DNA from: Streptomyces sp. NBC_00102 | GTDB lineage: Bacteria > Actinomycetota > Actinomycetes > Streptomycetales > Streptomycetaceae | Direction: 5' to 3' | Length of the DNA: 64,000 bases | NCBI RefSeq assembly: GCF_026343115.1 | Contig: NZ_JAPEMC010000002.1 | Span: forward strand, 1-64,000 | Shown here: positions 43,851-53,097 of the stretch, piece by piece | Layout of the letters: each line of letters opens with the position of its first letter | Numbering within the stretch: the stretch's first letter is position 1 | Program-made: the position numbers and the translations under genes | Notes under the pieces: generated by a model | What the model was told of the DNA's origin: nothing | The model's database searches: none | Seen by the model: the letters and a program-made list of their open reading frames with translations, nothing else

Positions 43851-45593
43851 GTGAACAAGCAGAGTGTCGCCGAGCAGTATGTCGATCTCATGGCCCGTGC
43901 CGGTGTACGTCGCATGTACGGAGTGGTGGGCGACAGCCTGAACCCCGTGGTCGACGCGATCCGGCGGCACCGGTCCATGGAGTGGGTCCAGGTGCGCCAC
44001 GAGGAGGTCGCGGCGTTCGCCGCCGGTGCGGAGGCGCAGCTCACCGGGCGGCTCGCCGCCTGTGCGGGTTCCTGCGGGCCGGGCAACCTGCACCTGATCA
44101 ACGGGCTGTACGACGCGCACCGGTCGATGGCGCCGGTCGTCGCCCTGGCCGCGCAGATACCCAGCGGGGAGATCGGCACCGGGTACTTCCAGGAGACGCA
44201 CCCGGACCGGCTGTTCGCGGAGTGCAGCCACTACTCGGAGCTGATCTCCACTCCCCGCCAGATGCCCCGGGTGGTGCAGACGGCGATCCAGCACGCCGTG
44301 GGCCGGCGCGGAGTGTCGGTGGTGGCCCTGTCCGGCGACGTCGCGGACGAGGACGCACCGACCGGTGGGAACGAGCTGGCAATCCCGCTGGACAGGCCGT
44401 CCGTCCGGCCCCCCGACCGTGAACTGGCCGCGTTCAAGGAGATGGTGGACGCGGCGGAGAAGGTCGTGCTGTTCTGCGGCAGGGGCGTGGAGGGCGCGCA
44501 CGCCGAGGTGATGGCCTTCGCCGAGAAGATCAAGGCCCCGGTGGGCCACGCGCTCCGCGGCAAGGAACACATCCAGTACGACAATCCGTACGACGTCGGC
44601 ATGTCCGGACTGCTCGGGTACGGCGCCGCCTACGAGGCGATGCACGCATGCGATCTGCTGATCCTCCTCGGCACCGACTTCCCGTACTCGTCGTTCCTGC
44701 CACGCGGTGTGAAGACGGTGCAGGTCGACATCCAGGCCGAACGGCTCGGCCGGCGGACACGGCTGGACCTCGCCGTCTGGGGGGACGTACGCGAGACGCT
44801 GAAGTGCCTGACACCGGTCGTGCGGGAGAAGGAGTCCCGGCGATTCCTCGACCGGATGCTGGACAAGCATGTCCACACCTTGGAGAAGGCGGTCGGCGCC
44901 TACACCCGCGACGTCGAGAAGCTCACCCCGATCCACCCCGAGTACGTGGCGTCCGTTCTGGACGAAGTGGCCGACGACGACGCGGTCTTCACCGTGGACA
45001 CCGGCATGTGCTGTGTCTGGGCGGCCCGCTACATCACCCCGAACGGCAGGCGCCGCATACTCGGCTCCTTCGTGCACGGCTCGATGGCCAACGCCCTGCC
45101 CCAGGCGATCGGTGCCCAGTTCCTCGACCGGGGGCGGCAGGTGGTGTCCCTCTCCGGCGACGGCGGGTTCTCCATGCTGATGGGGGACTTCCTCACCCTC
45201 GTGCAGTACGGCCTGCCGGTGAAGGTCGTCGTCTTCAACAACTCCTCCCTCGGCATGGTCGACCTGGAGATGATGGTCGACGGTCTGCCCCCGCACGGAA
45301 CCACGTACGCGCATACCGATTACGCGGCCATCGCCACCGCCGCCGGCGCTCGGGGCATCCGGGTGGAGTCCCCCGCGGACGTACGTGGCGCCCTGCGCGA
45401 GGCGTTCGCCCACGACGGGCCGGCCCTGGTGGACGTGGTCACCGACCCGGACGCGCTCGCCGTCCCACCCAGGACGACCGTCGAACAGGTCAGTGGCTTC
45501 GCCCTGTCCGCGGGCCGCACCGTCCTCACCGGGGGAGTCGGGCGCATGGTCCACCTCGCCCGCACCAATCTGCGCAACATCCCGCGTCCGTGA
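43851..45593 (+). CDS. poxB: Pyruvate oxidase/dehydrogenase-type ThDP enzyme (PoxB-like)
   Basis: 580 residues from a GTG with GAGGAG five bases upstream. ThDP-enzyme domains are in order: N-terminal Pyr domain (VRRMYGVVGDSLNPVVDAI, catalytic Glu in QVRHEEVAAFAAGAEA), central FAD/TPP_M domain (KVVLFCGRGVEGAHAEV, DLLILLGTDFPYSSFLP) and C-terminal PP domain with the GDGGFSMLMGDFLTLVQYGLPV ThDP/Mg motif and NNSSLGMVDLEM. The DSLNPVVDAI and RHEEVAAFAAG signatures match pyruvate:ubiquinone oxidoreductase (PoxB) rather than acetolactate synthase. It oxidises pyruvate to acetate and CO2 at the membrane face. A WhiB gene follows. Confidence 0.88.
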   Translation: MNKQSVAEQYVDLMARAGVRRMYGVVGDSLNPVVDAIRRHRSMEWVQVRHEEVAAFAAGAEAQLTGRLAACAGSCGPGNLHLINGLYDAHRSMAPVVALAAQIPSGEIGTGYFQETHPDRLFAECSHYSELISTPRQMPRVVQTAIQHAVGRRGVSVVALSGDVADEDAPTGGNELAIPLDRPSVRPPDRELAAFKEMVDAAEKVVLFCGRGVEGAHAEVMAFAEKIKAPVGHALRGKEHIQYDNPYDVGMSGLLGYGAAYEAMHACDLLILLGTDFPYSSFLPRGVKTVQVDIQAERLGRRTRLDLAVWGDVRETLKCLTPVVREKESRRFLDRMLDKHVHTLEKAVGAYTRDVEKLTPIHPEYVASVLDEVADDDAVFTVDTGMCCVWAARYITPNGRRRILGSFVHGSMANALPQAIGAQFLDRGRQVVSLSGDGGFSMLMGDFLTLVQYGLPVKVVVFNNSSLGMVDLEMMVDGLPPHGTTYAHTDYAAIATAAGARGIRVESPADVRGALREAFAHDGPALVDVVTDPDALAVPPRTTVEQVSGFALSAGRTVLTGGVGRMVHLARTNLRNIPRP

Positions 45594-45706
45594 ACGCCGG
45601 AGCGCGCCGAGCGGCGGCACGGCAACGTCCTTGAGCGTCCGGAGTCCCGTCGTCCCGTACGCCGCGCACGTCCGGATCACGGGACAGCCTTCAGGAGAGA
45701 GAAACA

Positions 45707-45973
45707 GTGAAATCGCATACCAAGCCGCTTCTTCGAGTCTGGGAATGGCAAGCCGAAGCGGCCTGTCGGGGAATGAAGGAATCCATCTTCTTCTCCCCTT
45801 CGGACGAACGGGGAAATCTGCGCAGGCGCAGGGAAGAAGGCGCCCGCGTCGTCTGCCTGGACTGCCCGGTGAAATCCGACTGCCAGTCCTTCGCGGAGGC
45901 GTCCCGGCAGCAGTACGGCGTCTGGGGCGGCATGACCGAGCGGGAGCGCCGCGACCGGATACGGGGCGGATGA
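45707..45973 (+). CDS. WhiB-family Fe-S transcriptional regulator
   Basis: 88 residues from a GTG with AGGAGAGAG upstream. Four cysteines at 20, 50, 53 and 59 (C-x29-C-x2-C-x5-C) ligate a [4Fe-4S] cluster; GVWGGM and the basic tail (RERRDRIRGG) are the DNA-interaction region. Wbl proteins work by binding sigma factor region 4 and respond to redox or NO. The gene lies between pyruvate oxidase and lactate dehydrogenase genes, so redox control of this cluster is plausible. Short length fits WhiB paralogues outside the whiB-whiD core. Confidence 0.93.
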   Translation: MKSHTKPLLRVWEWQAEAACRGMKESIFFSPSDERGNLRRRREEGARVVCLDCPVKSDCQSFAEASRQQYGVWGGMTERERRDRIRGG

Positions 45974-46279
45974 TCCGGCGGCCGTCCGCGCGGCCACCGC
46001 ATCCCCGGGACCGAGTGGCCGAAGGGCTGTCCGCCGTCCCGGGACGAGGGCGCTGACGGAATCGAAGGCGTGCACGCTCGGTTAATCCGAGTCCCGGCTC
46101 TCCACGCAGACTTGATCCCGGTGTTCCCGGGCCGTGCCGCATCGGCTGAATGGCCCGGCACCCCCGTCGGTCCCGGCAAAAATCACCCCCAGGGGCCGAG
46201 GAAAGCGCCGTCGAGGAGTTTCTCCACCGGGTGCGCGGATCGACCCGAAATCCCCTTCTCCAGGAAGCCGAGAACCGCC
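45974..46279. other. Intergenic, no gene seen
   Basis: 306 bases between the WhiB and hydrolase genes. A frame in phase with the hydrolase extends leftward to 46070, but the extra residues are Arg/Pro-rich and untypical. No terminator or promoter could be assigned. Confidence 0.35.
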
Positions 46280-47155
46280 ATGACAGTTTCCACGGACATC
46301 ACGCACCACACAGCGGTGCTCAACGGAATCAACCAGCACTGGGTCAGCGCGGGCCAGGGCCCACCGGTCTATCTGCTGCACGGCTTCCCGCAGACCTGGT
46401 ACGGCTGGCGCAAGCAGATTCCGGTGCTCGCGCAGAAGTACACGGTCATCGCCCCCGATCTGCGCGGGTACGGAGACACGGAGAAGCCGGCGTCCGGATA
46501 CGACAAGCGGACCATGGCCAACGACGTCGCCGCCCTGATGGACCATCTCGGCCACGAGAAGGTCGCGTTGATCGGCCATGACCGCGGGGCCCGCGTGGGG
46601 ACGAGGTTCGCGAAGGACCATCGCGACCGCATCGACCGGTTCGTCGCCATGGACAACATCCCGACCAGGGTCATCGCCGACACCTACGACGTGGCCCTCG
46701 CGCGGCAGGGTTATTGGTTCTTCACCTTCCTCCAGGTCCCCGACCTGCCCGAAGCCCTGATCGCCGGCAACGAGGAAGCCTGGCTGACGCACTTCTACCG
46801 CAACTGGTCCTACAACCCGGACATGTTGTCGGCGGAGGAGATCGATGTCTACGTCCGCGCCTACCGGCAGCCGGGGGCGGTCCGTGGTTCGTGCATGGAC
46901 TATCGGGCGGCTTCCCAGGACGTGGCCCAGGACCGCGAGGACGCGGACCGGCTCATCGAATGCCCGGTGCTGACGATCTGGGGCGAGAACTTCCAAGCCG
47001 TCGGAGAGGCCTACGACGTGCTCGACGTGTGGAAGGGCATGGGCCGAGACGTGCGCGGAGTCGCGATCCCGCAGTGCGGTCACCTCTGCCAGGAGGAGCA
47101 GCCCGAGGTCGTCAACACCGAGCTCCTGGCCTTCCTGGACGGCTGGAGCGGCTGA
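46280..47155 (+). CDS. Alpha/beta hydrolase, haloacetate-dehalogenase/epoxide-hydrolase type
   Basis: 291 residues. The fold signatures are YLLHGFPQTWYGWRK (oxyanion HGFP), the nucleophile elbow ALIGHDRGARVGTRFAKDH with Asp as nucleophile, a helical cap (about 135-210), and the late IWGENFQ and CGHLCQEEQPE (catalytic His). An Asp nucleophile with HDRGAR is characteristic of fluoroacetate/haloacetate dehalogenases and epoxide hydrolases rather than Ser esterases. The ATG at 46280 begins MTVSTDITHH. It is cytosolic. Substrate is unproven. Confidence 0.85.
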   Translation: MTVSTDITHHTAVLNGINQHWVSAGQGPPVYLLHGFPQTWYGWRKQIPVLAQKYTVIAPDLRGYGDTEKPASGYDKRTMANDVAALMDHLGHEKVALIGHDRGARVGTRFAKDHRDRIDRFVAMDNIPTRVIADTYDVALARQGYWFFTFLQVPDLPEALIAGNEEAWLTHFYRNWSYNPDMLSAEEIDVYVRAYRQPGAVRGSCMDYRAASQDVAQDREDADRLIECPVLTIWGENFQAVGEAYDVLDVWKGMGRDVRGVAIPQCGHLCQEEQPEVVNTELLAFLDGWSG

Positions 47156-47336
47156 ACGGCCTCCCCTCCTTCGCCGGCAAGCCCGACGCGAGGAGGAACG
47201 CCCCGGGCACTGCCCGTGGCAGAGACGGAGTCCGTGGGGCGGCGTCCGAAGAGGCCGGGCGGTTCCGTCCGCCGCGGGACGGAACCATCGCCGCCCCACG
47301 ACCCCAACCCACGACACGGAAGGAAGTGAGCACCCC

Positions 47337-50264
47337 ATGCCGTTGCTCGATCCCAAGCCGGAGACGCTGCGACCCCGTACGACGGAAAGACCGTCCGTCG
47401 ACCGGGTCGCCGACGACCGGGCGTCCGGCAGCCCGGACGGCCTGCGGGACGCCCTGGTCGCCGAGCTGGGCGCGCACAAGGTACTGCACACGATCTCGGA
47501 CCTGGTGAGATACGCCTCCGACGCCAGCCCCTACCGTCTGGTGCCTCGCGTGGTCGTCATCGCCGAGACGGTCGAAGACGTGGCCACCGTGCTGCGGTTC
47601 GCCCGCGACAACGGCCGCCACGTGGTCTTCCGCGCGGCCGGCACGTCCCTGAACGGTCAGGCCCAGGGAGACGACATCCTGGTGGACGTACGCCGCCACT
47701 GGACCGGCCTGGAGGTCCTCGACGGCGGGAACAGGGCGCGGATCAAGCCGGGTACGACGGTGGGACGGGCCAACATCACACTGTCCCGGCACGGCCGGCT
47801 CATGGGCCCCGACCCGGCCAGCTCCAGCGCGTGCACCGTCGGCGGCGTCGTCGCCAACAACGCCTCCGGCATGACCGCCGGCACCACCCGCAACTCCTAC
47901 CGGCTGCTGTCCTCCCTGACCGCGGTGCTGCCCTCGGGCACGGTGGTCGACACCGCCGCCCCGGACGCCGAGGCCCTGCTGCGGGCGGCGGAACCGGAAC
48001 TGTGCAGGGCCCTGCTGACGCTCAAGGACGAGATCGGGAGCGACAGCGCGCTCGTGGCGCGCATCCGCACCAAGTACGAGCTGAAGAACACCAGCGGCTA
48101 CCGGCTCGACGCCTTTCTCGACGGCTCCGACGCCGTGGGAATTCTCCGGGGCCTCATGGTCGGTTCCCAGGGAACCCTGGGCTTCATCGCCGAGACCGTC
48201 TTCGAGACCGTCCCGCTGGACAGGACGACGTACACGGCGCTCCTGTTCTTTCCCGGCCTGCCCGCCGCTGCCGCCGCCGTGCCGCTCTTCAACCACGCCG
48301 GAGCCCGTGCGGTCGAGCTGATGGACGGCAACACCCTGCGCGCCTGCGCCGACGTGCACGGAGTCCCTGACGACTGGCGGGATCTGCCGCAGGACACCGC
48401 CGCGCTGCTGGTCGAGTTCCGCGCCGCCACACAGGACGACCACCTCTCCCACCGGCGCGCCGCCGCGGACGTGGTCAGGGGGCTGGAGCTGGTGGCGCCG
48501 GTGGCTTCGGTGACCAACAGCTTCGTGACCGACCCCCGCGTGGTACGCACCTACTGGCACGCCCGCGAGGCGTTCATGACAGCCGTGGGCAAGGCCAGGC
48601 CCACCGGCACGACGCTGATCACCGAGGACTTCGCCGTGCCGCCCTCGCGCCTGGCCGAGGCGTGCGAGGCACTGGCGCAGATGCAGCGGAGCTACGGCTA
48701 CACCGCCGCCGTGGCCGGCCACGCGGCCCACGGCAATCTGCACTTCCTGCTCGCCTTCGACGCCGCACGGCCCGACGACGTCGAGCGCTACGCGGCGTTC
48801 ATGGACGAGTTCTGCGCCATGGTGATCGACCGGTTCGACGGCTCCCTCAAGGCGGAACACGCCACCGGCCGGAACATGACCCCGTTCCTGGAGGCGGAGT
48901 GGGGCCCCCGGGCCACGGAGATCATGTGGCGGGTCAAGCAGGCGTTCGATCCCCACGGCGTGCTCGCGCCGGGGGTGGTGCTGAACCGGGACCCCAGGGC
49001 CCACCTCCAGCACCTGAAGACCATCCCCACCATCGAGGCCGTCGCCGACCCCTGCATCGAATGCGGCTTCTGTGAACCGGTCTGCCCCAGCCGTGATCTG
49101 ACGACGACACCCCGGCAACGGATCGTGCTCCGACGCGAGATGATGCGTCAGCCCGCCGACTCGCCCGTCACGGACAGCCTGCTGGAGTCGTACGGCTACG
49201 ACGCCGTGGACACCTGCGCGGGCGACTCGACCTGCAAGATCGCCTGCCCGGTCGGCATCGACACCGGAGCGATGATGAAGGGGTTCCGGCACCAGCGGCA
49301 CGGCGATCTCGCCGAACGGAACGCCGAACGGGTCGCCGAACACTTCGGAGCCGTGGAATCGTCGGTGCGCGTCGCCCTCGGCGCAGCCGAACACGTCGAC
49401 GACCGGTTCCTCAACCGCGCCACCACCCTCGCCCGGAAGGTGGTCACCTCCGATCTGGTGCCCGAGTGGATCAGCGCGATCCCCGCCCCGGCTCCCGCGC
49501 ACCTGCCCCGGACCCGGCGCGAGGGCGCCGCCGCCGTCTACTTCGTGGCCTGCGTCAACCGGATCTTCGCGGGACCCGAGGGCGGGGAAGACCTCCCGCT
49601 GCCGGAGGCCGTCGTCAGGCTCTCCGAACGGGCCGGCCTCCCCGTCTGGGTACCCCCGGACCTGGCCGGTTCCTGCTGCGCGACCATCTGGCATTCCAAG
49701 GGATACGACGACGGCAACACGTTCATGGCCAACCAGACCGTCGAGCGGGCCTGGGAGTGGACGGACGGCGGCAGGCTGCCCCTCGTGGTCGACGCCTCTT
49801 CCTGCACCCTCGGAATCGGACATGAGATCGTCCCGTACCTGACGCCGGAGAACAGGCGCAAGCACGAGCGGCTCGACGTCGTCGACTCCCTGGTCTGGGC
49901 CGCCGGCCAACTGCTGCCGCACCTCACCGCGTTCACGAAGATCGACAGCGCGGTCATCCACCCGACGTGCTCGATGCGGCACCTCGGCGATGTGGAACAG
50001 CTCGACGAACTCGCCGCGTTCGTCGCCCACGAGGTGAGCGTCCCGGTCTACGCCGAGTGCTGCGGCTTCGCCGGAGACCGCGGCATGCTCCACAAGGAGC
50101 TGACCGAGTCGGCCACCGCCCACGAGGCAGAAGAGGTCCTGGCGGGCAGTTACGACGCCTACCTCTCGGCGAACCGCACCTGCGAGATCGGTATGGAGCA
50201 CGTCACGGGCCGCCCCTACCAGTCGGTCCTGCTGCTCCTCGAACGCGTCACCCGGCCGGTCTGA
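47337..50264 (+). CDS. FAD- and [4Fe-4S]-containing D-lactate dehydrogenase
   Basis: 975 residues. There is an N-terminal FAD_binding_4 domain (RVVVIAETVEDVATVLRFAR, FRAAGTSLNGQAQGDDILVD, PGTTVGRANITL, SSACTVGGVVANNASGM) and an FAD-oxidase C domain (about 290-550). A ferredoxin motif follows with Cys 573, 576, 579 and 583 (CIECGFCEPVCP), plus a second Cys group at CAGDSTCKIACPVG. Two CCG-type domains close the protein (SCCATIW, HPTCSMRHLG, YAECCGFAGD). This single-chain GlcD-plus-GlcF layout is the Dld3-like respiratory D-lactate (or 2-hydroxyacid) dehydrogenase that passes electrons to the quinone pool. It probably starts an operon with the FAH and USP genes. Confidence 0.92.
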   Translation: MPLLDPKPETLRPRTTERPSVDRVADDRASGSPDGLRDALVAELGAHKVLHTISDLVRYASDASPYRLVPRVVVIAETVEDVATVLRFARDNGRHVVFRAAGTSLNGQAQGDDILVDVRRHWTGLEVLDGGNRARIKPGTTVGRANITLSRHGRLMGPDPASSSACTVGGVVANNASGMTAGTTRNSYRLLSSLTAVLPSGTVVDTAAPDAEALLRAAEPELCRALLTLKDEIGSDSALVARIRTKYELKNTSGYRLDAFLDGSDAVGILRGLMVGSQGTLGFIAETVFETVPLDRTTYTALLFFPGLPAAAAAVPLFNHAGARAVELMDGNTLRACADVHGVPDDWRDLPQDTAALLVEFRAATQDDHLSHRRAAADVVRGLELVAPVASVTNSFVTDPRVVRTYWHAREAFMTAVGKARPTGTTLITEDFAVPPSRLAEACEALAQMQRSYGYTAAVAGHAAHGNLHFLLAFDAARPDDVERYAAFMDEFCAMVIDRFDGSLKAEHATGRNMTPFLEAEWGPRATEIMWRVKQAFDPHGVLAPGVVLNRDPRAHLQHLKTIPTIEAVADPCIECGFCEPVCPSRDLTTTPRQRIVLRREMMRQPADSPVTDSLLESYGYDAVDTCAGDSTCKIACPVGIDTGAMMKGFRHQRHGDLAERNAERVAEHFGAVESSVRVALGAAEHVDDRFLNRATTLARKVVTSDLVPEWISAIPAPAPAHLPRTRREGAAAVYFVACVNRIFAGPEGGEDLPLPEAVVRLSERAGLPVWVPPDLAGSCCATIWHSKGYDDGNTFMANQTVERAWEWTDGGRLPLVVDASSCTLGIGHEIVPYLTPENRRKHERLDVVDSLVWAAGQLLPHLTAFTKIDSAVIHPTCSMRHLGDVEQLDELAAFVAHEVSVPVYAECCGFAGDRGMLHKELTESATAHEAEEVLAGSYDAYLSANRTCEIGMEHVTGRPYQSVLLLLERVTRPV

Positions 50265-50307
50265 CCACAACCGCCCCCCTTTCTTGAAGCCAGCACAGGA
50301 GAACCTC

Positions 50308-51153
50308 ATGCGTATCGCCAACCTGTCCGGACGGCTGGCCCTCGTCACGGGCGAGCGGGCCGTGGACGTGCACGAAGCCAGCGACCACCGATTCTCCGCC
50401 GACCCGCAGGCGATCTTCGAACGGTGGGACGAATTCCGGGCATGGGCCGCCGACGCGGCCCTCGGCAGCGGCACCCCCTTCGACCCGGCCGATCTCGGCG
50501 CACCGGCGCCGGCGCCGCGCCAGCTGTTCGCCATCGGCCTCAACTACCGCGAGCACGTCGCCGAGGCCGGATACGGCGCCCCCGAAGGCATGCCACCGGT
50601 GTTCACCAAGTTCGCCGGCAGCATCAGCGGACCCGTCACCGACGTGGTGCTGCCGGAAGGGGGAAACACCGACTGGGAGGTCGAACTGGTCGTCGTCATC
50701 GGCCGTCCCGCCCGGCGGGTGCGCGAGGAGGACGCGTGGGACCACGTGGCCGGCCTGACGGTCGGGCAGGACCTTTCGGAGCGCGTCCTGCAGATGAGCG
50801 GTCCCGCGCCCCAGTTCGGCCTCGCGAAGTCCTACCCCGGGTTCTCGCCCATGGGCCCCTGCCTGGTCACCCCCGACGAGTTCGACGACCCGGACAACCT
50901 CGAACTCACCTGCAGCGTCAACGGCGAGCAGGTACAGCACGGTTTCACCCGGCAGCTGATCTTTTCCGTTCCGGCTCTCCTCGCCAAGCTGTCGGCGGTG
51001 CTGCCGCTGTCACCCGGGGACGTCATCTACACCGGCACTCCGTCGGGTGTCGGCCTCGGCCGCACGCCGCAGCGGTGGCTCCGGGCGGGCGACGAACTCA
51101 TCAGCTCGATCCAGGGCATCGGCGAACTGCGTCAGCGGTTGCTGTCCGCGTGA
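50308..51153 (+). CDS. Fumarylacetoacetate-hydrolase-family protein
   Basis: 281 residues from an ATG with AGGAG upstream. A small N-terminal domain precedes the FAH core: LFAIGLNYREHVAEAG, PPVFTKFAGSISGP, DWEVELVVVIGRPAR (metal-ligand Glu residues), GLTVGQDLSERVLQ and the late GDVIYTGTPSGVGLGR. The family cleaves or decarboxylates 2-keto-acids such as acylpyruvates and requires Mg. It lies 43 bases after the dehydrogenase and likely processes a related keto acid; exact substrate is unknown. Confidence 0.88.
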   Translation: MRIANLSGRLALVTGERAVDVHEASDHRFSADPQAIFERWDEFRAWAADAALGSGTPFDPADLGAPAPAPRQLFAIGLNYREHVAEAGYGAPEGMPPVFTKFAGSISGPVTDVVLPEGGNTDWEVELVVVIGRPARRVREEDAWDHVAGLTVGQDLSERVLQMSGPAPQFGLAKSYPGFSPMGPCLVTPDEFDDPDNLELTCSVNGEQVQHGFTRQLIFSVPALLAKLSAVLPLSPGDVIYTGTPSGVGLGRTPQRWLRAGDELISSIQGIGELRQRLLSA

Positions 51154-51226
51154 CCCCCGGCGTCGTCGCCCATGCCTCGTGGGTCGCGACGACGCCGTCC
51201 ACACATCCGGAGAGATAGGGAAGTTC

Positions 51227-51664
51227 GTGTTCCATCGCATTCTCGTCGCCATCGACTCCAGTCCGGCCCGTCGTTCTGCCGTACGTCTGGCCGGTGACAT
51301 GGCCAGGCTGACCGGGGCCGAGGTCAGCGTTCTGCACGTCGTGGCCTCCGCGGCTTCCTTCGCCGCAGTGGTTCCGCTGGAGGAGGACACGGAAGCCAAG
51401 GCCGTCCTCGACGAAGCCGTCACCACGCTGCGCGACGGCGGCATCCACGCCGAGGGCGCCGTCGTGAACGCCCTGACGACCCGGACAGCCGCCACCATCT
51501 CCTCCGCCGCCGAGGAGTTCCAGGCGGATCTCCTGGTCCTCAGCCCCCACCGGCACGGGTTGTTCGCAGCCCTGTTCAACCCACGCGTCAGCGACGCGGT
51601 GGTTCACCACAGCAGCATCGCCGTACTCCTGACGCCCGGGGACGGCGAGGGCGAGCGTCGGTGA
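51227..51664 (+). CDS. Universal stress protein (single USP domain)
   Basis: 145 residues from a GTG with AGGGAA upstream. The start FHRILVAIDSSPARRSAVRLA and the terminal VVHHSSIAVLLTP mark a UspA fold. The usual ATP-loop glycine pattern (GxxG then a Ser after nine residues) is degenerate here (HRHGLFAALFNPRVSDAVVHHS), so ATP binding is doubtful. It is probably the last regulatory member of the lactate/FAH transcript. Confidence 0.82.
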   Translation: MFHRILVAIDSSPARRSAVRLAGDMARLTGAEVSVLHVVASAASFAAVVPLEEDTEAKAVLDEAVTTLRDGGIHAEGAVVNALTTRTAATISSAAEEFQADLLVLSPHRHGLFAALFNPRVSDAVVHHSSIAVLLTPGDGEGERR

Positions 51665-51845
51665 GCCGGCCGCGGTGCTCCTGCGCCGCGCCGAACGCCG
51701 TCGAGGCGGCAGCGGAGGAACAGCGCTCCGCCCCCGCCCCGTGAACCGGCCCGACAGGGGCCGAACCAGAACCTCTTCACATCCCGACGACCCGGCACGT
51801 CGCGTCGCGGTCTCCGTGACCCGACGTGCGAAGAAAAGAGAATCG

Positions 51846-52823
51846 ATGTCCCAGCTCAGGACGAGAACGCGCGCCGGCCTTCTGGCCTCGGTCATGGCGG
51901 CGGCCGCCGCCGTGACCATGGCGGGGCCCGCGTCCGTGGCTTCCGCCGCGGTTCCGCAGCAGAACGTGCGTTTCGTGGCGCACCTCGACATCACCGAAGG
52001 GCAGCGTCCCGAGAACATCACCCTGGAACCCGGCGGCAGCGCCGTGGTCACCTTCGCGTACAGCCGTCAGATCGCCCGGATCGCCCAGGACGGTACGGTG
52101 CGGATCCTCGCCACCCTGCCCGCTCCTCCGGCCGGTTCCGTCACTCCCGCTCTGTCGCAGCCGTTCCTCGGCGGCATCGTCCGGGCTCAGGACGGCACCC
52201 TGTACTTCCTCTACGCCACCGGCAGCAGTGACCTGACCGGCGTGTGGAGCCTGCGCCCCGGCGGAACCCCGCATCGCGTCGCCGCGCTTCCCGCGGAGGG
52301 TCTGCCCAACGGACTAGCCCTCGACCAGAGCGGACGCCGCCTGTACGTGGCCGACTCCGTCCTGGGCACCGTCTGGCGCGTGCCCGTGACCGGGGGCGCC
52401 CCCACGCGGTGGAGCACCGCTCCCGAACTGGCTGCCGCCGGATTCCTCGGAGCCAACGGCATCAAGGTGCACGAGGGCTCGGTGTGGGTTTCCAACCTCG
52501 ACAAGGGCACCGTGCTGCGCATACCGGTCACCCGGCAGGGCACCGCCGGAACCGTCCGGACCCGTGCGACCGGCCTGATCAATATCGACGACTTCGCGTT
52601 CACCGGCTCCGGTGACACTCTCCTGGCCGCGATCAACGCGGACAACGAGATCGCCCTGGTCGAGCCGAGCGGCCGTCACACCACCGTGCTGACGGGAGCG
52701 GACGGAATCGAGAACCCCACGTCGCTCGCCGTGCGGGGCACCACCGCCTACATCGCCAGCGGCGCGTACTTCACCAACAACGATCCCAACCTGCTCGCGG
52801 TGCGGACCGCGGCACACCGGTAG
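51846..52823 (+). CDS. Exported SMP-30/gluconolactonase-like six-bladed propeller
   Basis: 325 residues; the ATG at 51846 (MSQLRTRTRAG) starts a Sec signal peptide (LLASVMAAAAAVTMAGPASVASA) with cleavage near ASA at about residue 36. Repeated blades (ENITLEPGGSAVVTFAYSRQIARI, GIVRAQDGTLYFLYATG, GLPNGLALDQSGRRLYVADSVLGTVWRVPV, GANGIKVHEGSVWVSNLDKGTVLRI, GTTAYIASGAYF) suit SMP-30/lactonase-type propellers. Catalytic metal residues are not certain. It is exported and may act on sugar lactones or merely bind. Confidence 0.75.
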   Translation: MSQLRTRTRAGLLASVMAAAAAVTMAGPASVASAAVPQQNVRFVAHLDITEGQRPENITLEPGGSAVVTFAYSRQIARIAQDGTVRILATLPAPPAGSVTPALSQPFLGGIVRAQDGTLYFLYATGSSDLTGVWSLRPGGTPHRVAALPAEGLPNGLALDQSGRRLYVADSVLGTVWRVPVTGGAPTRWSTAPELAAAGFLGANGIKVHEGSVWVSNLDKGTVLRIPVTRQGTAGTVRTRATGLINIDDFAFTGSGDTLLAAINADNEIALVEPSGRHTTVLTGADGIENPTSLAVRGTTAYIASGAYFTNNDPNLLAVRTAAHR

Positions 52824-52840
52824 GCCGGTCCGCCGGCATG

Positions 52841-52882
52841 CGGCCCCGTACCCCTCCCGACTCCGGGACGGGTACGGGGCCG
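52841..52882. terminator. Hairpin terminator
   Basis: CGGCCCCGTACCC pairs perfectly with GGGTACGGGGCCG around a 16-base loop, 18 bases after the propeller gene stop. Confidence 0.75.
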
Positions 52883-53097
52883 TACGCGTGCGTCACGGAG
52901 GGCCCACGCGCCGGGTGCGCCCTTCACGAGCGGGGAGCGCGGCCCCGCGTTGACGGAGAGCGCCCGACTCGTTGACCCGGAGCGCACCGAGGCGGCCGGG
53001 TGCGCTCCGGGCGTGGTGGTCCCGGCTCGATCTGCCCTACGGTGTTTGCACGGTTCGGGAGTGAGGGCGTGGTCGCGAGTTCTGGGGGGAACGCTGA

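Noticed and set aside
41463..45593. 1376-residue plus-strand frame covering the transporter and pyruvate oxidase
   Set aside because: Its first part is a shadow of the FUSC gene; only the segment from 43851 is the real pyruvate oxidase.
47112..50543. 1143-residue minus-strand frame
   Set aside because: It is antisense to the D-lactate dehydrogenase, which has clear FAD and Fe-S motifs.
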